A stretch of 64,000 nt of DNA. Origin: Modestobacter sp. VKM Ac-2985 (GTDB lineage: Bacteria; Actinomycetota; Actinomycetes; Mycobacteriales; Geodermatophilaceae). A model generated the notes under the pieces. It saw only the letters and a list, made by a program, of their open reading frames with translations, did no database searches and was not told the origin of the DNA. The position numbers and the translations under genes were made by a program. Shown here piece by piece: positions 17,203-26,195 of the stretch. Within the stretch, counting starts at the first letter, position 1, and each line of letters begins with the position of its first letter. The stretch spans positions 797,628 to 861,627 of the forward strand of contig NZ_JAPVBI010000002.1 of the NCBI RefSeq assembly GCF_026967925.1, written 5' to 3'.

Positions 17203-18477
17203 TCAGTCCTCCAGTGCGGCCTGGAAGGCGGCCAGCTTCGCCTGGGTCTCGGCCAGCTCGGCGATCGGGTCGGAGTCGGCGACGATGCCGCAGCCGGCGA
17301 ACAACCGGGCCTGCCGTCCGCCATCGGCCCCGGTCAGCTCCGCGCAGCGCAGCGCCAGCCCGAACTCGCCGTCGCCGCGGGCGTCCAGCCAGCCGACCGG
17401 CCCGGCGTAGCGGCCCCGGTCCATCCCCTCGAGCTCGGTGATGACCCGGGCCGCCGTGGCCGTCGGGCTGCCGCAGACCGCGGCCGTGGGGTGCAGGGCG
17501 CCCACCAGCTCCAGCAGGCCGGTCACGTCGTCGTCCCGCTGGCGGCCGCGGACGTCGCTGGACAGGTGCCGGACGTTGGGCAGGGTGAGCACGGAGGGCT
17601 GCTCCGGGACGACGAGCTCGTCGACGAACGGCCGGAGCGCGTCGGCGAGGGAGTCGACGGCGTAGGCGTGCTCGGCGTGGTCCTTGACCGACGTCTGCAG
17701 GCCCGCCGCCAGCCGGTCGTCCTCCGCGCCGGCGCCCCGCGGGGCCGTGCCGGCCAGCACGCGGGCGTCCAGCTCCCGGCCGGTCCGGCGCAGCAGCAGC
17801 TCGGGGGTGGCACCCAGCAGGCCGTCGACGGCGAAGGTCCAGGTGTCCGGGAACCGCTCGGCCAGGCGCAGCAGCAGGCGGCGGGGGTCCAGCGGGCGGT
17901 CGGCGCTGACCAGCAGGTCCCGTGCCAGGACCACCTTGTCCAGCTCACCGGCGTCGATCCGGGCGACCGCGGCGGCCACGGCGGCGCACCAGGCCATCGG
18001 GTCCAGGGCCCCGTCGGCGTAGGCGAGCCGGCCGATCGAGGTGGCCGCGTGCTGCGTCGAGGTCTCGACGACCGTGAGCGCCTCGTCGTCCGCGTCGCCG
18101 GTGACGGTCACCCAGGTGCACCCGTCGCGCCGACCCACGACGACCTCGGGGACGACGAACACCGACGTCCCCACCGCCGGGTCGAAGGCCACGGAGGCGA
18201 ACAGGACCGGCCCGGAGCCGGGGACGCCGATCGGGTCGTGGACCTCGGTGTCCGCGCAGCGCCGGGCCCACCAGTCGGCGGCCTCGGTGAGCGCACCCGG
18301 GCCGGAGACCTCCAGCCGGTCGGCCTCGCCCCAGCCGACCAGGCCCTCGCCGCGGCGCACCCAGGCGAGCGCACCGTCGCGGGGGAGCAGGGTCAGCAGC
18401 GGCGTGCGACGGGTGCCCAACGGGGTGGTGGTGACCGCCGCCGCGCTGGTCGCGGCGCGTGCGGCTGCCCTGGTCAC
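17203..18477 (-). CDS. menF: Isochorismate synthase
   Basis: 424 residues, chorismate-binding family. Isomerises chorismate to isochorismate, the entry to menaquinone synthesis. The family core is visible: [29 protein letters not shown], the glutamate-rich [10 protein letters not shown] region, [25 protein letters not shown] and [17 protein letters not shown]. With menD, menC, menE and menA nearby, a menaquinone rather than siderophore role is favoured. GTG start at 18477 with a TACCCT -10 six bases upstream suggests a leaderless transcript divergent from menG. Confidence 0.93.
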   Translation of the reverse strand: MTRAAARAATSAAAVTTTPLGTRRTPLLTLLPRDGALAWVRRGEGLVGWGEADRLEVSGPGALTEAADWWARRCADTEVHDPIGVPGSGPVLFASVAFDPAVGTSVFVVPEVVVGRRDGCTWVTVTGDADDEALTVVETSTQHAATSIGRLAYADGALDPMAWCAAVAAAVARIDAGELDKVVLARDLLVSADRPLDPRRLLLRLAERFPDTWTFAVDGLLGATPELLLRRTGRELDARVLAGTAPRGAGAEDDRLAAGLQTSVKDHAEHAYAVDSLADALRPFVDELVVPEQPSVLTLPNVRHLSSDVRGRQRDDDVTGLLELVGALHPTAAVCGSPTATAARVITELEGMDRGRYAGPVGWLDARGDGEFGLALRCAELTGADGGRQARLFAGCGIVADSDPIAELAETQAKLAAFQAALED

Positions 18478-18483
18478 CGCTCC

Positions 18484-18508
18484 AGGGTAGGAGGCGCGCA
18501 GGTAGCGT
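18484..18508. promoter_or_regulatory. Divergent leaderless promoter pair between menF and menG
   Basis: Only 38 bases separate the two GTG starts. On the minus strand TACCCT (18489-18484) ends six bases before the menF start; on the plus strand TAGCGT (18503-18508) ends seven bases before the menG start. Both fit TANNNT and imply transcription from the start codons. No ribosome binding site is seen for either gene. Confidence 0.5.
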
Positions 18509-18515
18509 CGCCGTC

Positions 18516-19232
18516 GTGGCGACCGGGGAACGGGCTGGGGCAGCAGGGACGCGAGCCGGGCTGGACAAGCGGCCGGCGGAGGTCGCGGCGATGTTCGACC
18601 GGGTCGCCGGCCGGTACGACCTGACCAACACGGTGCTCTCCGCCGGTCTGGACGCCGGCTGGCGCCGGGCCACCCGCGAGGCGCTGGGCGCGCGACCGGG
18701 GACCACCGTGCTCGACGTCGCGGCCGGGACGGGCGTCTCCACCGTCGAGCTCGCCGCCGGGGGAGTGCGCGCGATCGCCTGCGACTTCTCCCAGGGCATG
18801 CTGCGCGCCGGGGCGTCCCGACCGGTGCCGAAGGTGGCCGGGGACGCGATGGCGCTGCCGCTGGCCGACGAGAGCGTCGACGGCGTCGTCATCTCCTTCG
18901 GCCTGCGCAACGTCGCCGACCCGCAGGCCGCGCTGCGCGAGTTCTCCCGGGTGACCCGGCCCGGCGGCACGCTGGTGGTCTGCGAGTTCTCCAGCCCCAC
19001 CTTCTCCCCGTTCCGCACCGTCTACACCGAGTACCTGATGCGGGCCCTGCCGGCGATCGCCCGGGCGGTGAGCAGCAACCCGGAGGCCTACGTCTACCTG
19101 GCCGAGTCGATCCGCGCGTGGCCGCCGCAGCCGGAGCTGGCGCGGTGGCTGCAGGGCGCCGGCTGGGCCGACGTCGCGTGGCGCGACCTGACCGGCGGCG
19201 TCGTCGCCCTGCACCGCGGCACCCGCGTCTAG
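18516..19232 (+). CDS. menG: Demethylmenaquinone methyltransferase
   Basis: 238 residues, UbiE/MenG class I SAM methyltransferase, the last step of menaquinone synthesis. N-terminal signature [23 protein letters not shown]-binding motif [13 protein letters not shown] from residue 64; second signature [23 protein letters not shown] start at 18516. It ends tail to tail with the phosphotransferase gene; the two TAG stops share the palindrome CTAG. Confidence 0.95.
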   Translation: MATGERAGAAGTRAGLDKRPAEVAAMFDRVAGRYDLTNTVLSAGLDAGWRRATREALGARPGTTVLDVAAGTGVSTVELAAGGVRAIACDFSQGMLRAGASRPVPKVAGDAMALPLADESVDGVVISFGLRNVADPQAALREFSRVTRPGGTLVVCEFSSPTFSPFRTVYTEYLMRALPAIARAVSSNPEAYVYLAESIRAWPPQPELARWLQGAGWADVAWRDLTGGVVALHRGTRV

Positions 19233-20107
19233 CCGTCGGCCAGCACGGCCGCCAGGACCGCGCCGGCGCGCTGCCGTTGCACCGCGTCGGTCTCGGCTGC
19301 ACCGGCGCACACGATGAGCGCCTTCCACAACGCCCAGCCGCGCCCGCGGGCCCAGGTGCCCGCGTCGAGGTCCAGGCCGGCCCGGAAGGCCGCCCGGCTG
19401 CGGCCGGAGAAGAGCGTCCAGGCGACGACGAGGTCGCACGCCGGGTCACCCACCCCGCACGTGCCGAAGTCCAGCACCGCGGCCAGCCGGCCGTCCCGCA
19501 CGAGCAGGTTGCCGGCCGCGACGTCGCCGTGGAACCACCGCGGCGGTCGGTCCCAGGAGGTCGCGGTCGCAGCCGACCAGACGGCCGTGGCCGCCCGGCC
19601 GTCGATCGCGTCGCCGAGCGCCTCGATCGCCGCGTGCGTCTCGGCTGCGTAGTGGCTGAGCGGGGCGCCGCGGAACCAGCTGTGCGGCCCGGCCGGTGGC
19701 CCGTCGGTCGGGTCGACCAGCTGGAGGGCGGTGAGGAAGCCGGCCAGCTCGGTGGCGAACGTGGTGAGGTCGTCGACCGGCGCAGCGGACGCGTCGGCCC
19801 CCTCCGACCAGCGGTACACCGACCAGGGCCACGGGAAGCCCGCACCCGGAGCCCCCTGGCCGAGCGGCACGGGGACCGGCAGCGGCAGCCGCGGCGCCAG
19901 GTGGGGGAGCCAGGTCTGCTCCTTGACCACCTGGGCGGCGTAGGGCTCCGCGCTCGGCAGCCGGACGAGCATCTCCGCGCCGAGCCGGAACGTGCGGTTG
20001 TCCCAGCCGCCCGGCTCCACCGGCACGACCGGCAGGTGCGCCCACTCCGGGAACTGGCTCGCGACCAGTCGGCGCACGAGCGGGACGTCGATGCGTGGGG
20101 TGGTCAC
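19229..20107 (-). CDS. Aminoglycoside phosphotransferase (APH/choline kinase-like) family protein
   Basis: 292 residues from the GTG at 20107 (an earlier start at 20143 is possible). Kinase-like fold with the catalytic [11 protein letters not shown] motif (His193, Asp195, Asn200) and the metal-binding [14 protein letters not shown]. The N-lobe has WDNRTFRLG and a likely ATP-binding stretch. These enzymes phosphorylate small molecules such as aminoglycosides, macrolides, homoserine or choline; the substrate here is unknown and resistance should not be assumed. Convergent with menG. Confidence 0.88.
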   Translation of the reverse strand: MTTPRIDVPLVRRLVASQFPEWAHLPVVPVEPGGWDNRTFRLGAEMLVRLPSAEPYAAQVVKEQTWLPHLAPRLPLPVPVPLGQGAPGAGFPWPWSVYRWSEGADASAAPVDDLTTFATELAGFLTALQLVDPTDGPPAGPHSWFRGAPLSHYAAETHAAIEALGDAIDGRAATAVWSAATATSWDRPPRWFHGDVAAGNLLVRDGRLAAVLDFGTCGVGDPACDLVVAWTLFSGRSRAAFRAGLDLDAGTWARGRGWALWKALIVCAGAAETDAVQRQRAGAVLAAVLADG

Positions 20108-20285
20108 CGGGGCACCCTGCCCGCACCCGCACGCGGGGGCCATCGCTTTGTTTGCGACCCCGGACCGCGACCCGCGCGTCGAGTGTTGCGTCGAGTGCCG
20201 AGCTGTCTACGTCTGGGCTCCGGATCAGACGTGCACAACCCCTCACTCGGCGAGCGCCGCCCGGGCCGGCCGGCGACGTGTTGCG

Positions 20286-20319
20286 CCCGCAGCGGACGGC
20301 GTTCCCTGTCCGCTGCGGG
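20286..20319. promoter_or_regulatory. Perfect 12-bp stem-loop upstream of Pro-rich mini-gene
   Basis: CCCGCAGCGGAC / GTCCGCTGCGGG with a 10-nt loop. It ends immediately before the AGGAG that would serve the Pro-rich gene at 20337, in the region between the divergent phosphotransferase and nuo genes. It may be a leader structure or a terminator. Confidence 0.45.
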
Positions 20320-20336
20320 AGGAGCAGGCTCCGGGC

Positions 20337-20489
20337 ATGACGATCCCGCCCACCCCTGAGCCCCAGCCGCCGTCGCCGTCCCCGTCGCCGACCGACCCGA
20401 TCACCCCGCCGTCCCCGGCGCCCGTCCCCGGCCCGGAGCCGACCGATCCCACCGCGCCGCCGCCGGCCCCGGCCCCCGGACCGCTGTGA
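20337..20489 (+). CDS. Proline-rich 50-residue hypothetical peptide
   Basis: ATG start with AGGAG 13 bases upstream, rather far for a ribosome binding site. About half of the residues are proline, in PSPSP, PAPVPGP and APPPAPAPGP runs. No signal peptide, membrane segment or known motif. High-GC intergenic DNA easily produces Pro-rich frames, so reality is uncertain. The flanking hairpins (20286-20319 and 20518-20555) frame it neatly, which favours a small transcription unit. Confidence 0.4.
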   Translation: MTIPPTPEPQPPSPSPSPTDPITPPSPAPVPGPEPTDPTAPPPAPAPGPL

Positions 20490-20517
20490 GCCGCTGACCT
20501 GCGCTCTCACGGCCTGT

Positions 20518-20555
20518 CAGGACCCCCGGTGTGAACTCGATCACCGGGGGTCCTG
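20518..20555 (+). terminator. Strong terminator hairpin before the nuo regulatory region
   Basis: Perfect 14-bp inverted repeat CAGGACCCCCGGTG / CACCGGGGGTCCTG with a 10-nt loop (TGAACTCGAT). It lies 28 bases after the Pro-rich gene stop and 43 bases before the first CRP-type site, insulating the nuo operon from upstream transcription. Confidence 0.7.
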
Positions 20556-20598
20556 GTGTTCGGACACCCCTTCGGCATAGGCTTCGACCACTCGACCT

Positions 20599-20637
20599 TG
20601 TGAACCAGTTCACAAGCTCAGGGTGAAGCAGTTCACA
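20599..20637 (+). promoter_or_regulatory. Two tandem CRP/GlxR-type operators upstream of nuoA
   Basis: Site 1 at 20599-20614 is TGTGAACCAGTTCACA, a perfect match to TGTGA-N6-TCACA, the consensus of actinobacterial CRP/GlxR and E. coli CRP. Site 2 at 20622-20637 is GGTGAAGCAGTTCACA, one mismatch in the half-sites and nearly the same spacer. Centres are 23 bp apart. They lie about 130 bp upstream of the nuoA start. This points to cAMP-linked control of the complex I operon; activation or repression cannot be told without the transcription start. Confidence 0.7.
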
Positions 20638-20743
20638 AGGGGTCGCCCGGTCGTCGGATGTGAGCGGAGGTCGTCGCAGTGGTCCGCCCGAGGTCGTGCA
20701 CGCCCCCCACCGTCCCGCGGAACGTCTGCTTCGGGAGCTGCTG

Positions 20744-21106
20744 ATGCTGTCGAACTACGTGCCCCTGGTCGGGCTCTTCGTGCTCGCTGCGGGCTTCGCG
20801 CTCTTCTCGGTCACCGCCGCACCGTTCATCGGCCCGCGCCGCTACAACAGCGCGAAGGTGCAGGCCTACGAGTGCGGGATCGAACCGGTCGACCAGCCGC
20901 TCACCGGCGGACGGATCCCGGTCAAGTACTTCCTCACCGCGATGCTCTTCATCGTCTTCGACATCGAGATCGTCTTCCTCTACCCGTGGGCGGTCGCCAA
21001 CGACGCGCTCGGCCTGTGGGGCCTCGGCGCGATGGCGGTCTTCATCGGCACCGTCTTCATCGCCTTCGTCTACGAGTGGCGCCGCGGGGGGCTCGAATGG
21101 GACTGA
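20744..21106 (+). CDS. nuoA: NADH-quinone oxidoreductase subunit A
   Basis: 120 residues, three membrane segments, complex I membrane arm near the quinone site. Conserved YECGIEP and the acidic FDIEIVFLYPWA region are present. The ATG at 20744 is chosen because GGAG lies six bases upstream and the protein then begins like other NuoA proteins (LSNYVPLVGLF); an in-frame ATG at 20660 would add an unlikely 28 hydrophilic residues. First gene of the 14-gene operon, with the tandem CRP-type sites upstream. Confidence 0.95.
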   Translation: MLSNYVPLVGLFVLAAGFALFSVTAAPFIGPRRYNSAKVQAYECGIEPVDQPLTGGRIPVKYFLTAMLFIVFDIEIVFLYPWAVANDALGLWGLGAMAVFIGTVFIAFVYEWRRGGLEWD

Positions 21107-21157
21107 CCGACACCCGACCGACCGACACGGGACCGACCACGGACGGAGGGCGCTGAG

Positions 21158-21826
21158 ATGGGCCTGGAGGAGAAGCTCCCGAGCGGCGTCCTGCTGACCA
21201 GCGTCGAGAAGCTCGTCAACTGGACCCGCAAGTCCTCGCTCTGGCCGGCGACGTTCGGCCTGGCCTGCTGCGCGATCGAGATGATGGCGTCCGGCGCCGG
21301 CCGCTACGACCTGGCCCGGTTCGGCATGGAGGTGTTCCGCGCCTCCCCGCGCCAGGCCGACCTGATGATCGTGGCCGGGCGGGTCAGCCAGAAGATGGCC
21401 CCGGTCCTCCGGCAGATCTACGACCAGATGCCCGAGCCGCGGTACGTGCTCGCCATGGGCGTCTGCGCCAGCTCCGGCGGCATGTTCAACAACTACGCGA
21501 TCGTGCAGGGCGTCGACCACATCGTCCCGGTGGACATGTACCTGCCCGGCTGCCCGCCGCGGCCGGAGATGCTCACCGACGCCATCCTCAAGCTGCACCA
21601 CAAGATCCAGCACCAGCCGCTGGGCGCCAAGCGCGCCCGGGAGCAGGCCGCCGCCCGCGCCAACGGCACGGCACCGGAGCTGCACCTCGCGATGCCCTCC
21701 AGCGTCCGGGCGGACCCGGCGGCGAAGCGCGCCTACGAGCAGGCCGCCGCCGAGGGCCGCACCGGCCAGTTCGCCATCGAGCAGCGCGGGGGCAACGCCG
21801 TCGCCCTGCCCGGAGCGGACCGATGA
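21158..21826 (+). CDS. nuoB: NADH-quinone oxidoreductase subunit B
   Basis: 222 residues. Holds the terminal iron-sulfur cluster N2 that reduces quinone. The four cluster cysteines are present: Cys37-Cys38 (LACCAIEMM), Cys103 (MGVCASSGG) and Cys132 (LPGCPPRPE). The C-terminus continues about 45 residues past the usual end with a charged Ala/Glu-rich tail. ATG start with GGAGGG seven bases upstream. A short stretch of repeated GACCGACAC-like sequence lies between nuoA and nuoB. Overlaps nuoC by four bases. Confidence 0.96.
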   Translation: MGLEEKLPSGVLLTSVEKLVNWTRKSSLWPATFGLACCAIEMMASGAGRYDLARFGMEVFRASPRQADLMIVAGRVSQKMAPVLRQIYDQMPEPRYVLAMGVCASSGGMFNNYAIVQGVDHIVPVDMYLPGCPPRPEMLTDAILKLHHKIQHQPLGAKRAREQAAARANGTAPELHLAMPSSVRADPAAKRAYEQAAAEGRTGQFAIEQRGGNAVALPGADR

Positions 21827-22542
21827 GCGACGAGGCCGGCTACGGGGCCGCGACCGAGCCCGGCGGGGGCTTCCGCAAGGGCGCCTTCGGGGTCAGCGGC
21901 AGCGGCGACACGTCCGGCTTCGGTGGCCTCGTCCGGGTCGAGCCCGGCGGCGCCGTCGCGCTGCACTCCACCGACCGGCCCTACGGCGGCTGGTTCGACG
22001 AGGTCACCGACGCGCTGGTCGACGCCGTCGGCGCGGCCACGTACGCCGCCGCCGTCCACCGGGTCCTGGTCGACCGGGGCGAGATCACGTACTTCGTCGC
22101 CCGCGAGCACCTGCTCACCCTGGTCCAGGCGCTGCGGGACGACGAGTCGTTGCGCTTCGAGCTGTGCAGCAGCGTCTCCGGCGTCGACTACGCCGACAGC
22201 GGCGGCCCGGCCGCGACGCCCGACCGGCCCCGGCTGCACGTCGTCTACCACCTGACCTCGATGACCTACCGCCGCCGGATCCGGCTCGAGGTGGCCGTCA
22301 CGGCCGAGGACCCGCACGTCCCGTCGGTCAGCTCCGTCTACCCCACGGCGGACTGGCACGAGCGGGAGGCCTGGGACATGTTCGGCATCGTCTTCGACGG
22401 CCACCCGGCGCTGACCCGGATCCTCATGCCCGACGACTGGGAGGGCCACCCCCAGCGCAAGGACTACCCGCTCGGCGGCGTCCCGGTCGAGTACAAGGGC
22501 GCCCAGATCCCCCCGCCCGACGAGCGCCGGAGCTACCGATGA
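21823..22542 (+). CDS. nuoC: NADH-quinone oxidoreductase subunit C
   Basis: 239 residues, the 30-kDa subunit of the peripheral arm. The conserved block [16 protein letters not shown] followed by [20 protein letters not shown] identifies it. An extra Gly-rich N-terminal segment of about 45 residues precedes the domain. ATGA overlaps with both nuoB and nuoD indicate coupled translation. Separate from nuoD, unlike the fused NuoCD of enterobacteria. Confidence 0.95.
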   Translation: MSDEAGYGAATEPGGGFRKGAFGVSGSGDTSGFGGLVRVEPGGAVALHSTDRPYGGWFDEVTDALVDAVGAATYAAAVHRVLVDRGEITYFVAREHLLTLVQALRDDESLRFELCSSVSGVDYADSGGPAATPDRPRLHVVYHLTSMTYRRRIRLEVAVTAEDPHVPSVSSVYPTADWHEREAWDMFGIVFDGHPALTRILMPDDWEGHPQRKDYPLGGVPVEYKGAQIPPPDERRSYR

Positions 22543-23864
22543 CGACGACGAGCGACCCGTACGCCGCCGGCTCCCGGGAGACCACCGAGGGCCGGGTCTA
22601 CACGGTCACCGGCGGCGACTGGGACCAGACCTTCGGCGCCGACACCCACGACGACCAGCGGCTCGTGGTCAACATGGGCCCGCAGCACCCCTCGACCCAC
22701 GGGGTGCTCCGGCTGGTGCTCGACCTCGAGGGCGAGACCGTCACCCAGGCCCGCGTCGTCATCGGCTACCTGCACACCGGCATCGAGAAGACGACGGAGT
22801 ACCGCACCTGGACCCAGGGCACGACCCTGGTCACGCGGATGGACTACCTGGCCCCGCTGTTCAACGAGACCGCCTACTGCCTGGCCGTGGAGAAGCTGCT
22901 CGGCATCGAGGCGCCGCCCCGGGCGCAGACCATCCGGGTGCTGGTCATGGAGCTCAACCGGATCGCCTCGCACCTGGTCGCGCTGGCCACCTTCGGCATG
23001 GAGATGGGCGCGCTCACCGGCATGACCAACGGCTTCCGCGAGCGGGAGCTGGTCCTGGACGTGCTCGAGGAGATCACCGGGCTGCGGATGAACCACGCCT
23101 ACGTCCGCCCCGGCGGGTTGGCGCAGGACCTCCCCGAGGGTGCTGTCGAGTCCGTGCGGGAGCTGCTCGCCGTCCTCCCCGAGCGGGTCGCGGGCACCCA
23201 CCGGCTGCTCACCGGCCAGCCGATCTGGCAACGCCGGCTCAAGGACGTCGGCTACCTCGACCTCACCGGCTGCGTGGCCCTCGGCGTCACCGGCCCGGTG
23301 CTCCGCGCGGCCGGCCTGCCCTGGGACATGCGCAAGGTCGAGCCGTACCTGGGCTACGAGACCTACGACTTCGAGGTGCCGACGGCGGACACCTGCGACG
23401 CGTGGGGCCGGTACCTGGTGCGGATGGGCGAGATCACCGAGTCCATCAAGATCATCGGTCAGGCGCTGGACCGGCTCGAGCCGGGGCCGGTGATGGTCGA
23501 GGACAAGAAGATCGCCTGGCCGGCGCAGCTGTCCCTCGGCGCCGACGGCATGGGCAACTCCCTGGACCACGTCCGGCACATCATGGGCCAGTCGATGGAG
23601 GCCCTGATCCACCACTTCAAGCTGGTCACCGAGGGCTTCCGGGTACCGGCCGGCCAGGTCTACACGGCGATCGAGTCCCCCCGCGGCGAGCTCGGCTACC
23701 ACGTGGTCAGCGACGGCGGGACGCGCCCGTTCCGGGTGCACGTCCGTGACCCCAGCTTCGTCAACCTGCAGGCCACCGCGGCGATGAGCGAGGGCGGCAT
23801 GATCGCCGACGTCATCGCCGCGATCGCCTCGATCGACCCCGTGATGGGGGGAGTGGACCGCTGA
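22539..23864 (+). CDS. nuoD: NADH-quinone oxidoreductase subunit D
   Basis: 441 residues, the 49-kDa subunit, which with NuoB forms the quinone-binding pocket. The signature [20 protein letters not shown] is near residue 46, with the quinone-site His of [16 protein letters not shown] following. ATG start overlaps the nuoC stop and the stop overlaps the nuoE ATG by one base. Full length for the family. Confidence 0.97.
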   Translation: MTTTSDPYAAGSRETTEGRVYTVTGGDWDQTFGADTHDDQRLVVNMGPQHPSTHGVLRLVLDLEGETVTQARVVIGYLHTGIEKTTEYRTWTQGTTLVTRMDYLAPLFNETAYCLAVEKLLGIEAPPRAQTIRVLVMELNRIASHLVALATFGMEMGALTGMTNGFRERELVLDVLEEITGLRMNHAYVRPGGLAQDLPEGAVESVRELLAVLPERVAGTHRLLTGQPIWQRRLKDVGYLDLTGCVALGVTGPVLRAAGLPWDMRKVEPYLGYETYDFEVPTADTCDAWGRYLVRMGEITESIKIIGQALDRLEPGPVMVEDKKIAWPAQLSLGADGMGNSLDHVRHIMGQSMEALIHHFKLVTEGFRVPAGQVYTAIESPRGELGYHVVSDGGTRPFRVHVRDPSFVNLQATAAMSEGGMIADVIAAIASIDPVMGGVDR

Positions 23865-24868
23865 TGAGTGCTCTTCCCGGTTCCTACGAGGGGACGGCGG
23901 TCACCGGGCTGGACGCCAGCCCGGTGGAGCCGGCCGCCCCGGACCTGCCGCCGCTGACCGAGCAGACCGAGGCCGAGGCCCGTGAGCTGATGGCCCGCTA
24001 CCCGCAGGAGCGGTCGGCGCTGCTGCCGATGCTGCACCTGGTCCAGTCCGTGCAGGGCTACGTGTCGCCCGAGGGCGTCGGCTTCTGCGCCCGGCTGCTC
24101 GGGCTGACCAAGGCCGAGGTGGGCGCGGTCGCGACGTTCTACACGATGTACAAGCGGCACCCGACCGGTGAGCACCTGGTCAGCGTCTGCACCAACACGC
24201 TCTGCGCCGTCCTCGGCGGCCAGCGGATCTACGACGCGATCTCCGCCGACCTCGGCGTGGGCCACGACCAGACCGCCGCCGACGGCTCGGTCACCCTGGA
24301 GCACGCCGAGTGCCTGGCCGCCTGCGACTACGCGCCGGTGGTCACCGTCGACTACGAGTTCTACGACCAGCAGGACGTCGAGTCGGCCCGGGCGCTGGTC
24401 ACCGCACTGCGGATGGGGGAGAAGCCGCCGCCCACCCGCGGGGCCCCGCTGACCGACTTCCGCGGCGTCTCCCGCCAGCTGGCCGGCTTCTCCCAGCACG
24501 CCGACCTCGAGGCCGAGCGGGCGGCGATCGATGCCCCGTCGGCCGGTGGGCCGACGCTGGTCGGGGTCCGGCTGGCCGCCGAGCGCGGTGAGTCCGCACC
24601 CCCGATGGGCGACGCCGAGCCCGAGCAGGCGCCCGAGCCGGACGTCGAACCCGCCGGAGCGCCGGGGGAGACGCCGTCCGAGCAGGCCGCCGACACCGCC
24701 GTCGCCTCCGCCGACACCCCGGCCGAGCGGGCCGGCGCGGCCCAGCACCACCCGGACGCCCCCGAGCCCGCCGGCCGCCAGCCGGCCGAGCGCGGCCGCG
24801 AGGGCACCGACACCCCGCCCACCAGCTCGGGCGCCGGGCAGAACAGCTCGATCGAGCGGGAGACCTGA
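23864..24868 (+). CDS. nuoE: NADH-quinone oxidoreductase subunit E with long low-complexity C-terminal tail
   Basis: 334 residues, about twice the length of minimal NuoE. The thioredoxin-like domain binds the [2Fe-2S] cluster N1a through Cys109, Cys114, Cys150 and Cys154 (CTNTLC and CLAAC). After about residue 210 the chain becomes an Ala/Pro/Glu-rich tail of more than 100 residues, likely disordered and extending from the tip of the peripheral arm. ATG at 23864 shares a base with the nuoD stop. Confidence 0.95.
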   Translation: MSALPGSYEGTAVTGLDASPVEPAAPDLPPLTEQTEAEARELMARYPQERSALLPMLHLVQSVQGYVSPEGVGFCARLLGLTKAEVGAVATFYTMYKRHPTGEHLVSVCTNTLCAVLGGQRIYDAISADLGVGHDQTAADGSVTLEHAECLAACDYAPVVTVDYEFYDQQDVESARALVTALRMGEKPPPTRGAPLTDFRGVSRQLAGFSQHADLEAERAAIDAPSAGGPTLVGVRLAAERGESAPPMGDAEPEQAPEPDVEPAGAPGETPSEQAADTAVASADTPAERAGAAQHHPDAPEPAGRQPAERGREGTDTPPTSSGAGQNSSIERET

Positions 24869-24869
24869 G

Positions 24870-26195
24870 ATGCCCCTGACCCCCGTCCTCACCGCCCGCT
24901 ACGACGCGCCCCGCTCGTGGACGCTGGAGACCTACGAACGCCTCGACGGCTACCGCGCGCTCCGCTCCGCCCTGGAGATGGCGCCGGACGACGTCGTCGC
25001 CCTCGTCAAGGACTCCGGGCTGCGCGGCCGCGGCGGCGCCGGCTTCCCGACCGGGATGAAGTGGAGCTTCATCCCGCAGCCGAAGCCGGGGGAGGCCCCG
25101 ACCGGCCCGGCGGCGGCGCCGAAGTACCTGGTGGTCAACGCGGACGAGGGCGAGCCGGGCACGTGCAAGGACCTGCCGCTGATGATGGCCGACCCGCACT
25201 CGCTGGTGGAGGGCGTGATCATCACCGCCTACGCCATCCGCTCGAGCTTCGCCGTCATCTACGTGCGCGGTGAGGCGGTGCACGCCCACCGCCGGTTGAT
25301 CGCCGCCGTGCAGGAGGCGTACGCCGCCGGCTACCTCGGCAGCGACGTGCTCGGGTCGGGCTACGACCTCGAGCTGGTGGTGCACGCCGGCGCCGGCGCC
25401 TACATCTGCGGCGAGGAGACCGCGCTGCTGGACTCCCTGGAGGGCTACCGCGGTCAGCCCCGGCTCAAGCCGCCGTTCCCCGCCGTCGCCGGCCTCTACG
25501 GCTCCCCGACGGTGATCAACAACGTGGAGACGCTGGCCAGCGTGCCGTACGTGGTCCGCGGCGGGGCCGAGTGGTTCAAGACGATGGGCCCGGAGAAGTC
25601 GCCCGGCCCGAAGATCTACTCGCTGTCGGGCCGGGTGGTGCACCCCGGTCAGTACGAGGCCCCGATGGGGACGACGATGCGCGAGCTGCTGGCCATGGCC
25701 GGCGGCGTCCGCCCGGGGCACGAGCTGAAGTTCTGGACGCCGGGCGGCTCCTCGACCCCGTACTTCACCGCGGAGCACCTCGACGTCCCGCTGGACTTCG
25801 ACTCGGTCGCCGCGGCCGGCTCGATGCTGGGCACCACCGCGCTGATGGTCTTCGACGAGACCGACTCGATCGTCGAGGCGACCCTGCGGTTCACCGAGTT
25901 CTACGCCCACGAGAGCTGCGGCAAGTGCACCCCCTGCCGGGAGGGCACCTACTGGCTGGTCCAGATCCTGGAGCGGCTGGTGCACGGTCAGGGCCGGGCC
26001 GCCGACCTCGACCTGCTCACCGACACCTGCGACAACATCCTGGGCCGTTCGTTCTGCGCCCTCGGCGACGGTGCGACCAGCTGCATCGCCAGCTCGCTGA
26101 AGTACTTCAAGGACGACTACGTCGCGCTGCTGCCGGCCGAGGAGCAGGCCCGCCTCGGTCGCTCGCTGCGGCTCGAGCCGGTTGGAGCAGCCTGA
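24870..26195 (+). CDS. nuoF: NADH-quinone oxidoreductase subunit F (NADH/FMN-binding)
   Basis: 441 residues. Binds NADH and FMN and cluster N3, the electron entry point. NADH-binding [19 protein letters not shown]-binding [12 protein letters not shown] and the 4Fe-4S ligands [15 protein letters not shown] plus the later FCALGDG cysteine are present. ATG start one base after the nuoE stop. The stop overlaps the nuoG ATG by one base. Confidence 0.97.
   Translation: MPLTPVLTARYDAPRSWTLETYERLDGYRALRSALEMAPDDVVALVKDSGLRGRGGAGFPTGMKWSFIPQPKPGEAPTGPAAAPKYLVVNADEGEPGTCKDLPLMMADPHSLVEGVIITAYAIRSSFAVIYVRGEAVHAHRRLIAAVQEAYAAGYLGSDVLGSGYDLELVVHAGAGAYICGEETALLDSLEGYRGQPRLKPPFPAVAGLYGSPTVINNVETLASVPYVVRGGAEWFKTMGPEKSPGPKIYSLSGRVVHPGQYEAPMGTTMRELLAMAGGVRPGHELKFWTPGGSSTPYFTAEHLDVPLDFDSVAAAGSMLGTTALMVFDETDSIVEATLRFTEFYAHESCGKCTPCREGTYWLVQILERLVHGQGRAADLDLLTDTCDNILGRSFCALGDGATSCIASSLKYFKDDYVALLPAEEQARLGRSLRLEPVGAA

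Noticed and set aside
19229..20107. Aminoglycoside resistance gene
   Set aside because: The fold is APH-like, but the family phosphorylates many substrates and the context is core metabolism; resistance is not supported.
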